A stretch of DNA of 64,000 nucleotides from the NCBI RefSeq assembly GCF_010974825.1, contig NZ_JAAILA010000012.1:62001-126000 (forward strand), read 5' to 3'. Shown one piece after another: positions 39,738 through 48,754 of the stretch. The translations under genes and the position numbers were made by a program. Every line of letters starts with the position of its first letter. The first letter of the stretch is position 1. The notes below the pieces were generated by a model. The model had not been told where the DNA came from. It was given only the letters and a program-made list of their open reading frames with translations, and searched no databases. Source of the DNA: Aeromonas rivipollensis (lineage in GTDB: Bacteria > Pseudomonadota > Gammaproteobacteria > Enterobacterales > Aeromonadaceae).

Positions 39738-40163
39738 TTATGCTTTCACACCTTCAGTAACACCACCATCAATCGCCAGAGTCCAGGCAACAGTTCTTTG
39801 AGTATCAAATTCAGTGGAAATACTCTTACTACCAACGACAGCAGTCATTGTAAGGGTGTTTCCATTGAGCTTGGTCGGGTTCTCAAACATGGTAATTACA
39901 ACTTCAGCACGAACACCATCAGCACGAAGCTTTTCCAGAGCCTTATAGCTGGCGCTTTCAGGGACATAGGTGCATGTCAGCTCAAGAGGGTCAACCGAGG
40001 AACTGCCAACCAGCTTTCGGCTAAATTTATTACCATAGTTGAAAAATTCGATGATGTTTGCGTTCTGGGCGAAGCCGGTTACGGTTTCAATATCGGTGAT
40101 TATTGTAGTGCCCACCTTTACTTCAAGATAGTTAGCGACACTTGCATCGGACATACCTGCCAT
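39738..40163 (-). CDS. Major tail (tube) protein
   Basis: 141 residues of beta-rich sequence (EVKVGTTIITDIETVTGFAQ; LELTCTYVPESASYKALEKL) in the position and length of the tube subunit of a siphophage. A strong terminator follows, consistent with a highly expressed product. The family is divergent, so assignment relies on context and fold-like pattern. Confidence 0.8.
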   Translation of the reverse strand: MAGMSDASVANYLEVKVGTTIITDIETVTGFAQNANIIEFFNYGNKFSRKLVGSSSVDPLELTCTYVPESASYKALEKLRADGVRAEVVITMFENPTKLNGNTLTMTAVVGSKSISTEFDTQRTVAWTLAIDGGVTEGVKA

Positions 40164-40180
40164 TTTAAAGTTTCCTTATT

Positions 40181-40534
40181 TTATATAGTTTCTTTATGTC
40201 GGACAATCAGGCGGTATTGCCTTTCATACTGTCCTGTATTTGTTTTGAAGTCCTCATACCCATCAAATCGAACGGATATCAGGTTCTCACTATTATATTT
40301 AGTGACACCCGATATAAAGGCATTATCATCACAGAGCGCCAAATATCCGGGCTCTTGCCTAACGACGTAGAAAAGTGCCTCTGTGATTTGGTAATTCATA
40401 CTGTGATATTTTGTAACTACCCTATTTCCTATCCGTCTATATGCAATAGCCGAACCAGTAACTTTATCTGGGATTTCGAATGGATATAATTCACCAAAAG
40501 GACTTAACATTTTATCAATTAAAGATTCAATCAT
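40181..40534 (-). CDS. Tail terminator/completion-like protein
   Basis: 117 residues, located between the gp10-like and tube genes as in HK97-type genomes where the tail terminator is found. Pattern includes EALFYVVRQEPGYLALCDDN and a C-terminal beta-rich part. Identified mainly by gene order. Its start overlaps the end of the upstream gene (ATGA-type). Confidence 0.65.
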   Translation of the reverse strand: MIESLIDKMLSPFGELYPFEIPDKVTGSAIAYRRIGNRVVTKYHSMNYQITEALFYVVRQEPGYLALCDDNAFISGVTKYNSENLISVRFDGYEDFKTNTGQYERQYRLIVRHKETI

Positions 40535-41097
40535 TTACCCCCCTTTTTGATCCATCTATCATGCTTCTTGATCTGTTTCTCTACTTCTTCAAGGAAATAC
40601 TTTTCGAAGTCGGAACGTATTTTTGGTTCAGCTTCAAATCTGACCTTATCGACGAAACCAGTTTTTTGAGTTGTTCCAATATATCGAAGATGTTCATTCG
40701 TCGGATTACCGAAAACATGGAATTTTGAATCACCAGATACTTTAGCGAGTGGATTACGGCGACCATAGTTATGAATCATTGCCATTCCATAAGCCGATTC
40801 ATCTCCATGAGTTCCTTTCTTATAAGAAAAAGTCACTTCTGAGTAGAGTTCATTAAATTTATCTTCTTTGATAAACCCTTTAATGTTTCCAAGCTTCTTA
40901 TTCGTATTGACCTTGGTCTTTATCACCACATCGTTTTTGATCTCGGATGGTGCATTCTCTATCATCGTAGATTTCACGGGGGTCATTACTCGTTTCGCTG
41001 TTGCTCGTAATGCGGCCTTGCGAAACTTTGGATCTGTCAGGCTATCAAGAAGATCATTCAGCTCTTTTAAACCTTGGACATTCGTGTTTTTAGCCAT
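40531..41097 (-). CDS. HK97 gp10-like tail component
   Basis: 188 residues. The N-terminus (VQGLKELNDLLDSLTDPKFR, then RATAKRVMTPVKSTM) has the helical pattern of HK97 gp10-family head-tail completion proteins, and a His-rich segment (AMIHNYGRRNPL) corresponds to the family's HxxE/NxG region. It lies between head closure and tail terminator genes. Confidence 0.8.
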   Translation of the reverse strand: MAKNTNVQGLKELNDLLDSLTDPKFRKAALRATAKRVMTPVKSTMIENAPSEIKNDVVIKTKVNTNKKLGNIKGFIKEDKFNELYSEVTFSYKKGTHGDESAYGMAMIHNYGRRNPLAKVSGDSKFHVFGNPTNEHLRYIGTTQKTGFVDKVRFEAEPKIRSDFEKYFLEEVEKQIKKHDRWIKKGGK

Positions 41098-41099
41098 TT

Positions 41100-41435
41100 T
41101 TATATATCCTTCTCAAGATACATCGTGATGTATTTTTGCAAGTTGTTCCAAGATTCATAGGAAACTATCGAGTAATAATTACCCTGAAATTCAATCTTGA
41201 AATCGGTCTTGTTGTTGAGTGTGTCCATTAGTGTCCGAGAGTATCGCGTTTGCATTACCAGCCTATTCGCCCATGCCTTGCTGAACTTCGAATCCGAATC
41301 TTGAACCTTCTCGAAGTTCATTGCCGCCCGTAAACCATACATGGGTTCCAGAGTCGCTACACGCTCCCCCACGGCGTTCTTCTGCATGGTCTGGTGATGC
41401 ACCATCACCTTGTGTCTCATTGCCCCTATGCTCAT
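41100..41435 (-). CDS. Head closure protein (head-tail adaptor)
   Basis: 111 residues with the SPP1 gp16/HK97 gp7-type pattern: MRHKVMVHHQTMQKNAVGER at the start, RLVMQTRYSRTLMDTL in the middle, and YYSIVSYESW near the end. Such rings seal the portal-adaptor complex. It follows the connector gene by 2 bp. Confidence 0.85.
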   Translation of the reverse strand: MSIGAMRHKVMVHHQTMQKNAVGERVATLEPMYGLRAAMNFEKVQDSDSKFSKAWANRLVMQTRYSRTLMDTLNNKTDFKIEFQGNYYSIVSYESWNNLQKYITMYLEKDI

Positions 41436-41437
41436 TC

Positions 41438-41980
41438 TCAGAGCCTCCCAGAACCACCACCAACACGATACAAATCGAGTATGCGTTTTGATGTATTTGG
41501 AATCGGGGATACCGAAGCAGCGATTACGGCGTCTTCTCTCATCTCATAGTGTGAGGCTATCATTTTCAACAGCGCGATTTTTAGAGACACCGGTTGTTCT
41601 GCATTATCAGAAAGCCAAACCAAATTAATAGTAACCGGTAGTTTTACGGTTTTATCAATTGCTATACGATAATCGAAATCACTAACAGTGTATTCAGTCA
41701 CAACACCATTTGAATTCTTCATATCTTGGATCGCCACAGAGCCCATAACCGGAAGATATGGCATTTTGAACTCATGTTTATTTGCAAAGATAACACCGGC
41801 TTGTTTAGTGATTGGGCGGTTCATATAACGTTCTGCCTCCCTAATGGCTGATTCCCGCAAGATTTCAAGTTCGGGGTCAACATCGGGAAGTCTGAGGAAA
41901 TTTTGAATTTCATCAAGTGATACGATATTCTCAAGATCGAAATCTTGATATTCTTTAATCCTGTATTCAACATCCACCAT
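41438..41980 (-). CDS. Head-tail connector (gp6-like)
   Basis: 180 residues, starting with the DLENIVSLDEIQNFLRLPDV helix, then EILRESAIREAERYMNRPI, the usual pattern of gp6-like adaptor proteins. Order capsid-connector-head closure-gp10 is that of HK97-type phages. A terminator and CTAAATAAAAATA element precede it. Confidence 0.85.
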   Translation of the reverse strand: MVDVEYRIKEYQDFDLENIVSLDEIQNFLRLPDVDPELEILRESAIREAERYMNRPITKQAGVIFANKHEFKMPYLPVMGSVAIQDMKNSNGVVTEYTVSDFDYRIAIDKTVKLPVTINLVWLSDNAEQPVSLKIALLKMIASHYEMREDAVIAASVSPIPNTSKRILDLYRVGGGSGRL

Positions 41981-42024
41981 ATATTTATCTCCTTTGTTTC
42001 TTATTTTTATTTAGTGCATACAAA

Positions 42025-42054
42025 AAAGCCCACTCTCGTATGAAAATGGGCTTT
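42025..42054 (-). terminator. Terminator between capsid and connector genes
   Basis: On the minus strand AAAGCCCA, a 14-nt loop, TGGGCTTT and further T, then CACTAAATAAAAATA. Confidence 0.75.
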
Positions 42055-42077
42055 AGTGGTTCACTCTTAGGAATGAA

Positions 42078-42155
42078 CTATTCAGTTTTTCGCTTCTTAT
42101 AAGTTCGTTTGGTAGTGACTGGAATTATTGTCTCGTCACTACTAATCAAACTCAT
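42078..42155 (-). CDS. Possible 25-residue phage peptide
   Basis: ATG at 42155 opens MSLISSDETIIPVTTKRTYK and ends KKRKTE. It lies 15 bp after the capsid stop and a GAGTGAGAGAG stretch precedes the start. Similar short basic-tailed peptides often sit between capsid and connector genes of HK97-like phages. Evidence is only context and ribosome site. Confidence 0.35.
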   Translation of the reverse strand: MSLISSDETIIPVTTKRTYKKRKTE

Positions 42156-42170
42156 GACTGCGGGACTCTC

Positions 42171-43397
42171 TCACTCACCAGCAGCAGGATAGAAACCAAT
42201 CAGGGCTGCATTATCACCGACAACAAAACCATGACGAATTGCAGAAGGAACAGTTACGTGACCGTCAACTTGGAACTCGTTCAACTTGGATTCGAAGCTA
42301 TTAGCAAGATTCAATTGAACCGCAGCCCGTTTCATATCACCGTAAATGATGGGCGCATCAGATTTGATGAAGCTATCAACCACAATCGGCTTCCCGTGTA
42401 GGGTATAAACGGTAGCATCAGAAGCGGAAGGTTTGATATAGGAATGACCCATCTTATCTTTCAGAGCATTCAGCTTAACGAACTGGGCTGAACTCATATA
42501 CCACTTTGCCCCAGTGCGATATCCAGTCACCAGACCTTCGGTCAGAGCGAACAGTTCATCAATCAGGGTTTCGTCAGTTGCAACACCTTTAACGATTGCG
42601 AAGAAGTCGGTCTTACGAACGTCTTGAGCTTTTACGCCTTCGGTCTTGGAGAACTTGCCCATCAGACCATCACAGGAATCGGCACCAAGAGCGACACGAT
42701 CACCATTCAGCAGGTTATCAGCCAACAGTTCAGAGAAGTCTTCCGCCAGAGCTTCACGCACAAATTGAACAACGTCAAAGAAGGCGTCATTAATCAGATC
42801 GTTACTCAGGATTGGCTTTGCGCTACCTCGGAGGAAAGAACCACGGTTCCATTTAACGTCAGGAGCACCAGCACCATAACCACGACCAAGAGCGGCACCA
42901 GACTTACCAGCGCGAACCGGGAGTTGGAAGTCTTCGTTGCTTACAGGCAGTTGCTTGAAGTCAGCCACAGTCGGAGATACTTCACGCAGGCGCTTGATAA
43001 TGTCTTGCAGGAACTGGGGCAAGACCGCACCGTCAATACCATCAGCGGACTTAGTAGCCAGACGACCGGCAACTTGCTTACCATCGAGCACCAGATCCAG
43101 AGACTTTTGACCGGATTTGATAGCGGCACGGATAGCACGGTTCATTGACTTCTGAGCGGTTGCTTCCAGCTTGGCTTTCTCTTCATCGGTCATGCCTTCG
43201 TCTTGAACTTTGGAATCCAGATCAGCGATTTGCTCTTTCAGCTTTTTCAGTTCTTCGGTCAGGCGAACAACTTCTTCATTTTCACCACCAGACATTTCCT
43301 TTACTGCTTCCAGTTCGGCGGCAACGGCTTCAAGAATCGATTCCAGTTCTACACCATCAGTGATTTCAACTTCTTTCTTACCAAAACGAATTTTCAT
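42171..43397 (-). CDS. Major capsid protein, HK97 fold
   Basis: 408 residues. An N-terminal coiled-coil scaffold (delta) domain of about 110 residues (LTEELKKLKEQIADLDSKV) precedes the capsid domain, which starts near DGAVLPQFLQDIIKRL and shows DFKQLPVSNEDFQLPV and the P-domain/E-loop pattern. The upstream protease probably removes the delta domain. Confidence 0.92.
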   Translation of the reverse strand: MKIRFGKKEVEITDGVELESILEAVAAELEAVKEMSGGENEEVVRLTEELKKLKEQIADLDSKVQDEGMTDEEKAKLEATAQKSMNRAIRAAIKSGQKSLDLVLDGKQVAGRLATKSADGIDGAVLPQFLQDIIKRLREVSPTVADFKQLPVSNEDFQLPVRAGKSGAALGRGYGAGAPDVKWNRGSFLRGSAKPILSNDLINDAFFDVVQFVREALAEDFSELLADNLLNGDRVALGADSCDGLMGKFSKTEGVKAQDVRKTDFFAIVKGVATDETLIDELFALTEGLVTGYRTGAKWYMSSAQFVKLNALKDKMGHSYIKPSASDATVYTLHGKPIVVDSFIKSDAPIIYGDMKRAAVQLNLANSFESKLNEFQVDGHVTVPSAIRHGFVVGDNAALIGFYPAAGE

Positions 43398-43487
43398 TTT
43401 TAATTTTCCTTTAATTGAGGGTAATAGGTAGGAGGGGGAAGAAATGGCTCTTCCCTCATGGCTCCCATAAACTTATTTAGTGGTCTT

Positions 43488-44099
43488 TTATTTCGACCGA
43501 ATTTGTTCCAGAATGGATTTCATTCGAGATTTACGTTTGATATCTTCCCAAGAATTGATAGATACCTTCTGAATTTCAGGTTCTACAACTTCTTGTTTCT
43601 CTTGCTCAAGGCGATTCTTGATAGAGATGATTTTACTTGCGGCATTCGCGGGGAAAGTAACAATACTTGTTTCATTAATTATGATTGACTTGAGATGGAT
43701 CACCCCGTCATTGCCTTTATATTCATCAAGAACCAAATATCCAATTGATAGCGAATCCAGGGCACCCATTTTCAAATTAGAGTGCACTTCTTTCCCAAGA
43801 GGAATATCCAAGTTGATTCGACCTTTAACCCAAAATCCCTCTTTACCGTCGATTTCAGATACCCCGTATTCATCCCAAACGCCTATAACACGATCTGGAT
43901 CATGTTGATAAAGCATCTTAATAGAGGTTCCTTCATCTTCATGGAAGTCCAAGGTCGCTTGATAGGCACCAGTTTCAACGAGTTCATTGTTATAATCTAC
44001 AACGTTACTAATATTGCCCCATGCGTAAATCTCACCGTCATCGCTTACACCATCCACCTCTTTAAATCGAAGCTTTAGCGCTTTTGTTTTTGTTCCCAT
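43488..44099 (-). CDS. HK97-family prohead protease
   Basis: 203 residues. The conserved start of the family is visible (EIYAWGNISNVVDYNNELV, GAYQATL), with catalytic His in LYQHDPDRVIGVW and catalytic Ser in LDSLSIGYLV. It matures the capsid by cutting the delta domain. A CTAAATA element lies between it and the capsid gene. Confidence 0.92.
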   Translation of the reverse strand: MGTKTKALKLRFKEVDGVSDDGEIYAWGNISNVVDYNNELVETGAYQATLDFHEDEGTSIKMLYQHDPDRVIGVWDEYGVSEIDGKEGFWVKGRINLDIPLGKEVHSNLKMGALDSLSIGYLVLDEYKGNDGVIHLKSIIINETSIVTFPANAASKIISIKNRLEQEKQEVVEPEIQKVSINSWEDIKRKSRMKSILEQIRSK

Positions 44100-44129
44100 T
44101 TTCTATACAGGTATAAACTACCCCTCCAT

Positions 44130-45275
44130 TTATTCTCGTTGTCCGAGTGTTAAGTTATTTGTTTCAGTTGCGTATACCCCGACCAGTTCAGCTCGTGGAG
44201 CCTTACCAACTGCAATTCGAGATTCGTTTAAATCGAAGGATCCAAGTTTCACCATCTTGTCAGCAAGATCGACACGTTGAGCGAGCGGAACGGCTGCATA
44301 TTCGTCAGCATCAAATCTAATGGTTAGTCGATAGTTCCAAGCTTCCTCTAAGGCGTCACTAATCTGTTTCATGAACGGATATAAACAACTGGTATGGAAA
44401 GCCAAACGAACTTCTTCATACGATTTATATGCGCTATCAGGGATCCCAAGCATCGGTAATGGAATTCCGAATAACGTCGCGATTTCTCTAATTTGAGATG
44501 CACGGTTCTTATCAAACTCATAGTCTTTAAGCGGGTTCGGGTTTTCCTTCCACTTCATGCCACCATCAAGAATCAGAACTTCACTTTTCTTGAACGTGTT
44601 TGTAACTCTCGTATGGTAGGAGTCGAACTGTTCATCACTCATAGAATCGTCAGTTTCGATTACGCCGGGACTTTGCGGGCCACGGGATACCATCAAATTC
44701 GCATTGCTTAGAGTTTCATAGGACAGACTAACAAGAGTGTCGGCATAGCCTAATACGTCCAATGACAGGCCCTGAGACTGCAACGGAGACTTAATCCATA
44801 TAAGGTCAGCGGGGTTGATTGCCTTGCCGTTAGAGAGGTTGCCAGATAGCTTAAATGAACCATCGACCATTTTCTGAATACTGATAGTTCCATTATCGAG
44901 AATCTGCATACTGCTCACTACCGGGTTACTCACTCCTAACTTATTTAGCAAGATGAAAGTATCTCTATTTACGATCATGCTTAAGGTGAGTTGTCTAATA
45001 AAGTCGGCGGTTGTCTGCCATGCATTCGGCTTTCTTTTAAGAATCTTAAATGCCTCGCGATGAGTAGCTGAACCGATTTCTTTTTCTGTAATATTGTCAA
45101 TTGCTTTAAGTGGAAGTGATCCGAGTTCGGAAACAATCAATTTTACGGCAGTCAAGATCGCAGGCTCTTTTAGGTATTTATCTTGAGACCCTTGAAACTG
45201 ACTCCATGATTCATCGTTCATTGCCACCCCCGCGCTATAAGATTTCGTCTTAAAGCTCGAACGTTTTTTAAACAT
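44130..45275 (-). CDS. Portal protein, HK97 type
   Basis: 381 residues from ATG 45275, preceded by GGAG at 8 nt (the frame from 45311 lacks a site). The family pattern appears in PAILTAVKLIVSELGSLPLK, HREAFKILKRKPNAWQT, and REIATLFGIPLPMLGIPDSA. It forms the dodecameric DNA channel. Confidence 0.92.
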   Translation of the reverse strand: MFKKRSSFKTKSYSAGVAMNDESWSQFQGSQDKYLKEPAILTAVKLIVSELGSLPLKAIDNITEKEIGSATHREAFKILKRKPNAWQTTADFIRQLTLSMIVNRDTFILLNKLGVSNPVVSSMQILDNGTISIQKMVDGSFKLSGNLSNGKAINPADLIWIKSPLQSQGLSLDVLGYADTLVSLSYETLSNANLMVSRGPQSPGVIETDDSMSDEQFDSYHTRVTNTFKKSEVLILDGGMKWKENPNPLKDYEFDKNRASQIREIATLFGIPLPMLGIPDSAYKSYEEVRLAFHTSCLYPFMKQISDALEEAWNYRLTIRFDADEYAAVPLAQRVDLADKMVKLGSFDLNESRIAVGKAPRAELVGVYATETNNLTLGQRE

Positions 45276-45347
45276 TGTTTTTCTCCATATTGAAGCGGGG
45301 ATTATTGTCAATCCCCATCCTCATATATTTAGTGAGTTATATTTATA

Positions 45348-47120
45348 TTATGTGGGACCGACTCGATATTCTCTTGGAGCCTTGTAGACTGGAATGCTTG
45401 CAACAGCAGTCATAAGAGAAACGGCAGGGTCGATCTTATGATGTTCGTTTTTCTTCTTGAGCATACTTTCACCCTTAAGGCTTCCGATGAATTCCACCGA
45501 GTTTCTGAAAGCATATTCAAGAAGAGAATCGTTATATTCTAACTTACCGGTTAGGATAAGTTCCTTAACTCTGGTAATTGGGAAAGACAGACCGAATCCC
45601 TGATATACTTCAATAGGTTTCACTTTCTTATTCAGAGCGTTTATCTCTTCTGCGAACCGGACACCCAAGGCAGCACTATCGAGAGAGAATGCTTTCACGT
45701 TAAACGCGCTGTGAGCCTCTATAACATCATCCTTGATGATTCCATGGTCGATGATGGCCCCATCGTTTATAACCAACTCTCCGGCGTTCTGGGCACTCAT
45801 CATAATGTCTTGGTCGGCAACTGGTAGAATTTCCATTGCACCTGTTGAGAAGTAAGACTTTTGGAAAACAGTAATCTTGTCTTTTTCTGGGAATACATAG
45901 GAAAGACTTGCCAGATCTCGGAACGATGCCAGATCTAATCCCAAGTAACACGGCTTGCCTATGAAGTCCTTGATATCGAGTTCTGGATTCCTGCACTTTC
46001 GAAGGTCATGAATATTGATATATGAATCGGTCGCTTCGTCTGAATAGATATTCATATACTTGGTTAACAAGTTATTACGGTCTTCCAAGTATCCTTGCTT
46101 TGCCTTGGTGCAAATAGCCCTGATTTCAGCATAAGTTACAGACTTACCAAGATTAGGATTAGCCCATTCCCAAAGTTTCTCGTTTGCGTAATCTTCTTTG
46201 TGTTCAGGAGGAACTGCATATACCAGAGCAAAGTATCTATCATTCTCTATTTCTCCCATGGATACCTTACGACCATAATCCATTTCTTTGGAAGCGAATC
46301 CAAGTGAGTTAAACCCCGCAGTCGAGATCATGAGAAGCAATGTATCTTTCTGGCTACCACCCAAGCCGGATTCCAAATCCCCTTTAAGTGTTGAGTCTGG
46401 GTGAGCGTGTAATTCATCACAGACGCCAAGAGTAATACGGAAACCATCAAGCTTACCCGCACCAGCTACGGCAGCAGCTATGTTAATATTTGTTGATGTG
46501 CATATGGTCTGATTTGAGTTCCGCATATTGAACATCTTCTTCAAATCAGGAGATTGCTTGATATACGACTTCATATCAGTAATACATATTTTGGATTGCT
46601 TCTCGCGAGGTCCAGCGGAGATTATCCAAGAGCCATCGTTTTGACTGCTTATGGATTCAATAACCATGATGGAACTGGCGAGAGTTGATTTAGCATTACC
46701 ACGACCAACCCAAAGCGCAGCAGTAGAGAATCGGCGTTTTCCTCTTAGTTCTTCGTTTTCATGTTCTTTGGAGTAATACCATCCATACACGTTGATCATG
46801 AAGAAGACTTGCCAATCAGAGAGAGTCATAACAGAACCCTTCATCGAGCCTTTCGGAAACTTCATCAGTAACGTCATACCAAGAGCGAATTTAATCCGCT
46901 TCACGTTCTGGTATATATCCGTTCTGTTAAGGTCTCTCAGGTAACGTTCACAAGCACCCTTGATATATGGGCTGGTATTGATAACCCCTGTGATAACGTC
47001 GTATGCGTATTGTTCCGCGCCTTCGAGAGAAATACAGTATGGGCTGAATAACGTGTTTCCTATTGGGTCTTTATGGTCAGGGTTAATTACCCGATGGTTT
47101 AGTGATTCAAGATCTCTCAT
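45348..47120 (-). CDS. terL: Terminase large subunit
   Basis: 590 residues. A degenerate Walker A GRGNAKST at 139-146 and Walker B VCDELH at 233-238 mark the packaging ATPase; the RNase H-like nuclease begins at YLGLDLASFRDLASL. HK97-type TerL. It follows the small subunit and is preceded by a terminator and GTAAATATACACAGGAG. Confidence 0.93.
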   Translation of the reverse strand: MRDLESLNHRVINPDHKDPIGNTLFSPYCISLEGAEQYAYDVITGVINTSPYIKGACERYLRDLNRTDIYQNVKRIKFALGMTLLMKFPKGSMKGSVMTLSDWQVFFMINVYGWYYSKEHENEELRGKRRFSTAALWVGRGNAKSTLASSIMVIESISSQNDGSWIISAGPREKQSKICITDMKSYIKQSPDLKKMFNMRNSNQTICTSTNINIAAAVAGAGKLDGFRITLGVCDELHAHPDSTLKGDLESGLGGSQKDTLLLMISTAGFNSLGFASKEMDYGRKVSMGEIENDRYFALVYAVPPEHKEDYANEKLWEWANPNLGKSVTYAEIRAICTKAKQGYLEDRNNLLTKYMNIYSDEATDSYINIHDLRKCRNPELDIKDFIGKPCYLGLDLASFRDLASLSYVFPEKDKITVFQKSYFSTGAMEILPVADQDIMMSAQNAGELVINDGAIIDHGIIKDDVIEAHSAFNVKAFSLDSAALGVRFAEEINALNKKVKPIEVYQGFGLSFPITRVKELILTGKLEYNDSLLEYAFRNSVEFIGSLKGESMLKKKNEHHKIDPAVSLMTAVASIPVYKAPREYRVGPT

Positions 47121-47160
47121 GATTATTGGTTCTCCTGTGTATATTTACTCCATATGAAAA

Positions 47161-47178
47161 AGGGGCAACAAAGCCCCT
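47161..47178 (-). terminator. Terminator between small and large terminase genes
   Basis: On the minus strand AGGGGC-loop-GCCCCT followed by TTTTC, in the 94-bp gap after the small subunit stop. Confidence 0.65.
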
Positions 47179-47214
47179 ATATCGTCGTATGCGCGATTGC
47201 GTGTTAGATGGTTA

Positions 47215-47613
47215 TCAGTCTTTAAGGGAATCCAGCAAAGCTGTTACAGCGTTCTCCTGCTTCGTATCAGATTCGATTTTCATTGCTGTTCTTGATTTAG
47301 GGGTCATGCCCAATTCAATTAGAGATAATCGGATCTGAGTCTGCATCTCTTTTACAAGGTTCAATGAAGGATTCGCTTTGGTAGTAGTTCCTTCACGGGA
47401 ATCACTTGTGATCGTCATTCCAGTTACAGCGAGATCCTGAGTAGCGGAGTTCATCAGATCAATCTGGTAGGCGAGTGATGCGATTGCAGTTTCCACCGTT
47501 GGGGTAACGTATTCCTTGCCGCGCTCTTTCCGTAGCTGTGATTTAATGCGGTTGTATTCTTTCTTCCCAGCAGGAGACAATGCAATACCACCACAAATAG
47601 TAATTAGTGACAT
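47215..47613 (-). CDS. Terminase small subunit, P27-like
   Basis: 132 residues with the N-terminal LSPAGKKEYNRI helix and the later region TPTVETAIASLAYQIDLMN, then KANPSLNLVKEMQTQIR, which resembles the P27 family (NPxxxxxxxxxxxl pattern). Position just upstream of TerL supports it. Its ATG overlaps the preceding stop. Confidence 0.82.
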   Translation of the reverse strand: MSLITICGGIALSPAGKKEYNRIKSQLRKERGKEYVTPTVETAIASLAYQIDLMNSATQDLAVTGMTITSDSREGTTTKANPSLNLVKEMQTQIRLSLIELGMTPKSRTAMKIESDTKQENAVTALLDSLKD

Positions 47614-47897
47614 TACATGACCCCCTTCATATAAGATAAAAGGGTTGTTCTTAGACTGTGATCTAAAACAGTTGCCCCGTGTTTATCTTCAATATCGATA
47701 GTTTCGGCCTCGATCCAAATGCGATATGGTTCGGATTTATGAACAATTACAACGTTGATATCCTTAGTGTATTGCAGAACGAAACAGTTACTATTCTTTG
47801 CGATAAGATCCGCTTTTTCTTTTCTCTTCGTATTCCAAGAGGTAATCGATTCCTTTATCCCTCGGATAATGTTCGAGAAGATATTCAATTGTGCCAT
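47613..47897 (-). CDS. Phage protein of unknown function overlapping the HNH gene
   Basis: 94 residues, soluble, beta-rich in the centre (CFVLQYTKDINVVIVHKSEP). ATG at 47897 has AGGA 10 nt upstream and lies 107 nt inside the HNH reading frame. Tight junction with the small terminase gene downstream. No family recognised. Confidence 0.6.
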   Translation of the reverse strand: MAQLNIFSNIIRGIKESITSWNTKRKEKADLIAKNSNCFVLQYTKDINVVIVHKSEPYRIWIEAETIDIEDKHGATVLDHSLRTTLLSYMKGVM

Positions 47898-48237
47898 ATG
47901 AATTAAGTCCTAATTTCTTGACAATAGATGACTTGGTGGAGTGACAAGGTATGCACTCCGAAATCAAATTGTCTGGGTTTGTTTGATAAGAAAGCCCAAG
48001 TAACATGCGGCGTTCAAGCCAATGGTCAACTTGTTCGGCTGGTCTACGCTCACAGATTTCACATACTGGATTTCTTGAGAGTTGTAATTTTGAAAGCTTT
48101 CTCCAACGAGCAGTATTATAAAAAGCGTCGGTCTCATAGCTTGTCGTCTTCTTCCTGGGAACGTAGTGATCTTCGCAACGGGTTTCCCCTTTCAAAGCGA
48201 CTTTCCAGCAAGTTTGATGCATACATTTTTTGTCCAT
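47791..48237 (-). CDS. HNH endonuclease
   Basis: 148 residues with two zinc-knuckle pairs (CEIC and CIPC) around the core AEQVDHWLERR and NLISECIPCHSTKS, the HNH pattern of phage proteins next to terminase. In HK97-type cos phages such nucleases are needed for genome end cleavage together with terminase. An N-terminal Cys/His cluster (CMHQTC, CEDH) may bind a further zinc. Confidence 0.9.
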   Translation of the reverse strand: MDKKCMHQTCWKVALKGETRCEDHYVPRKKTTSYETDAFYNTARWRKLSKLQLSRNPVCEICERRPAEQVDHWLERRMLLGLSYQTNPDNLISECIPCHSTKSSIVKKLGLNSYGTIEYLLEHYPRDKGIDYLLEYEEKRKSGSYRKE

Positions 48238-48470
48238 GGGGACTCCTTGTTATATTAGAAATGCCTAATGTGAAAAAAGTCCCGACTGGAATTTGTGTTT
48301 AATCGTGAGACAGTGGGGTCTCGTAAATAGCTTTATTTCGAGATATAAGGCCCCCCTATCAATTTTAAATGGAAATACGTATCACCCTACGGGGTATCGT
48401 TAGGATTGCTTAGAGAGCGTTACAGGAGCTTATAGAGCTGGTGATTATTATCTTGGAATACAGCCACAAG
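48238..48470. other. Intergenic region upstream of HNH/terminase; candidate cos site
   Basis: 233 bp without a gene. It holds a hairpin GAGAC/GTCTC at 48307-48322 and a second TCTCGTAAATA/TATTTCGAGA at 48318-48342 region, then a GC-rich patch GGCCCCCC. In cos phages the cleavage site lies upstream of the HNH or small terminase gene, so this is the likely place. No direct proof. Confidence 0.35.
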
Positions 48471-48692
48471 CTATGAGACCAATCGAAAAATAAATTCCCT
48501 ATGGTTCTTTAAGATATCTTCAAAAGATTCTTCTTTCTTCTCTGCTTTTACTTGCTTGATATACGAGCATGTAAGGAACTGGATGAGTTCACCTTCTACT
48601 AATACTCGCTGTTCGTCTGTAAGGAACTGGTGATTGGAAACATAACCCTTTGCTTCATTTACTGCTGTTATAAAATTGTCTTGTGTGTTCAT
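48471..48692 (-). CDS. Phage protein of unknown function
   Basis: 73 residues, helical and acidic with a basic patch (YIKQVKAEKKEESFEDILKN). No family recognised. Leftward, upstream of the terminase region. Confidence 0.6.
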   Translation of the reverse strand: MNTQDNFITAVNEAKGYVSNHQFLTDEQRVLVEGELIQFLTCSYIKQVKAEKKEESFEDILKNHREFIFRLVS

Positions 48693-48754
48693 TTTCTTTA
48701 TTCCTATATGGTGAAGATGGGAACCTGATTAGATAGTTAGATTCCCATTTGTTC

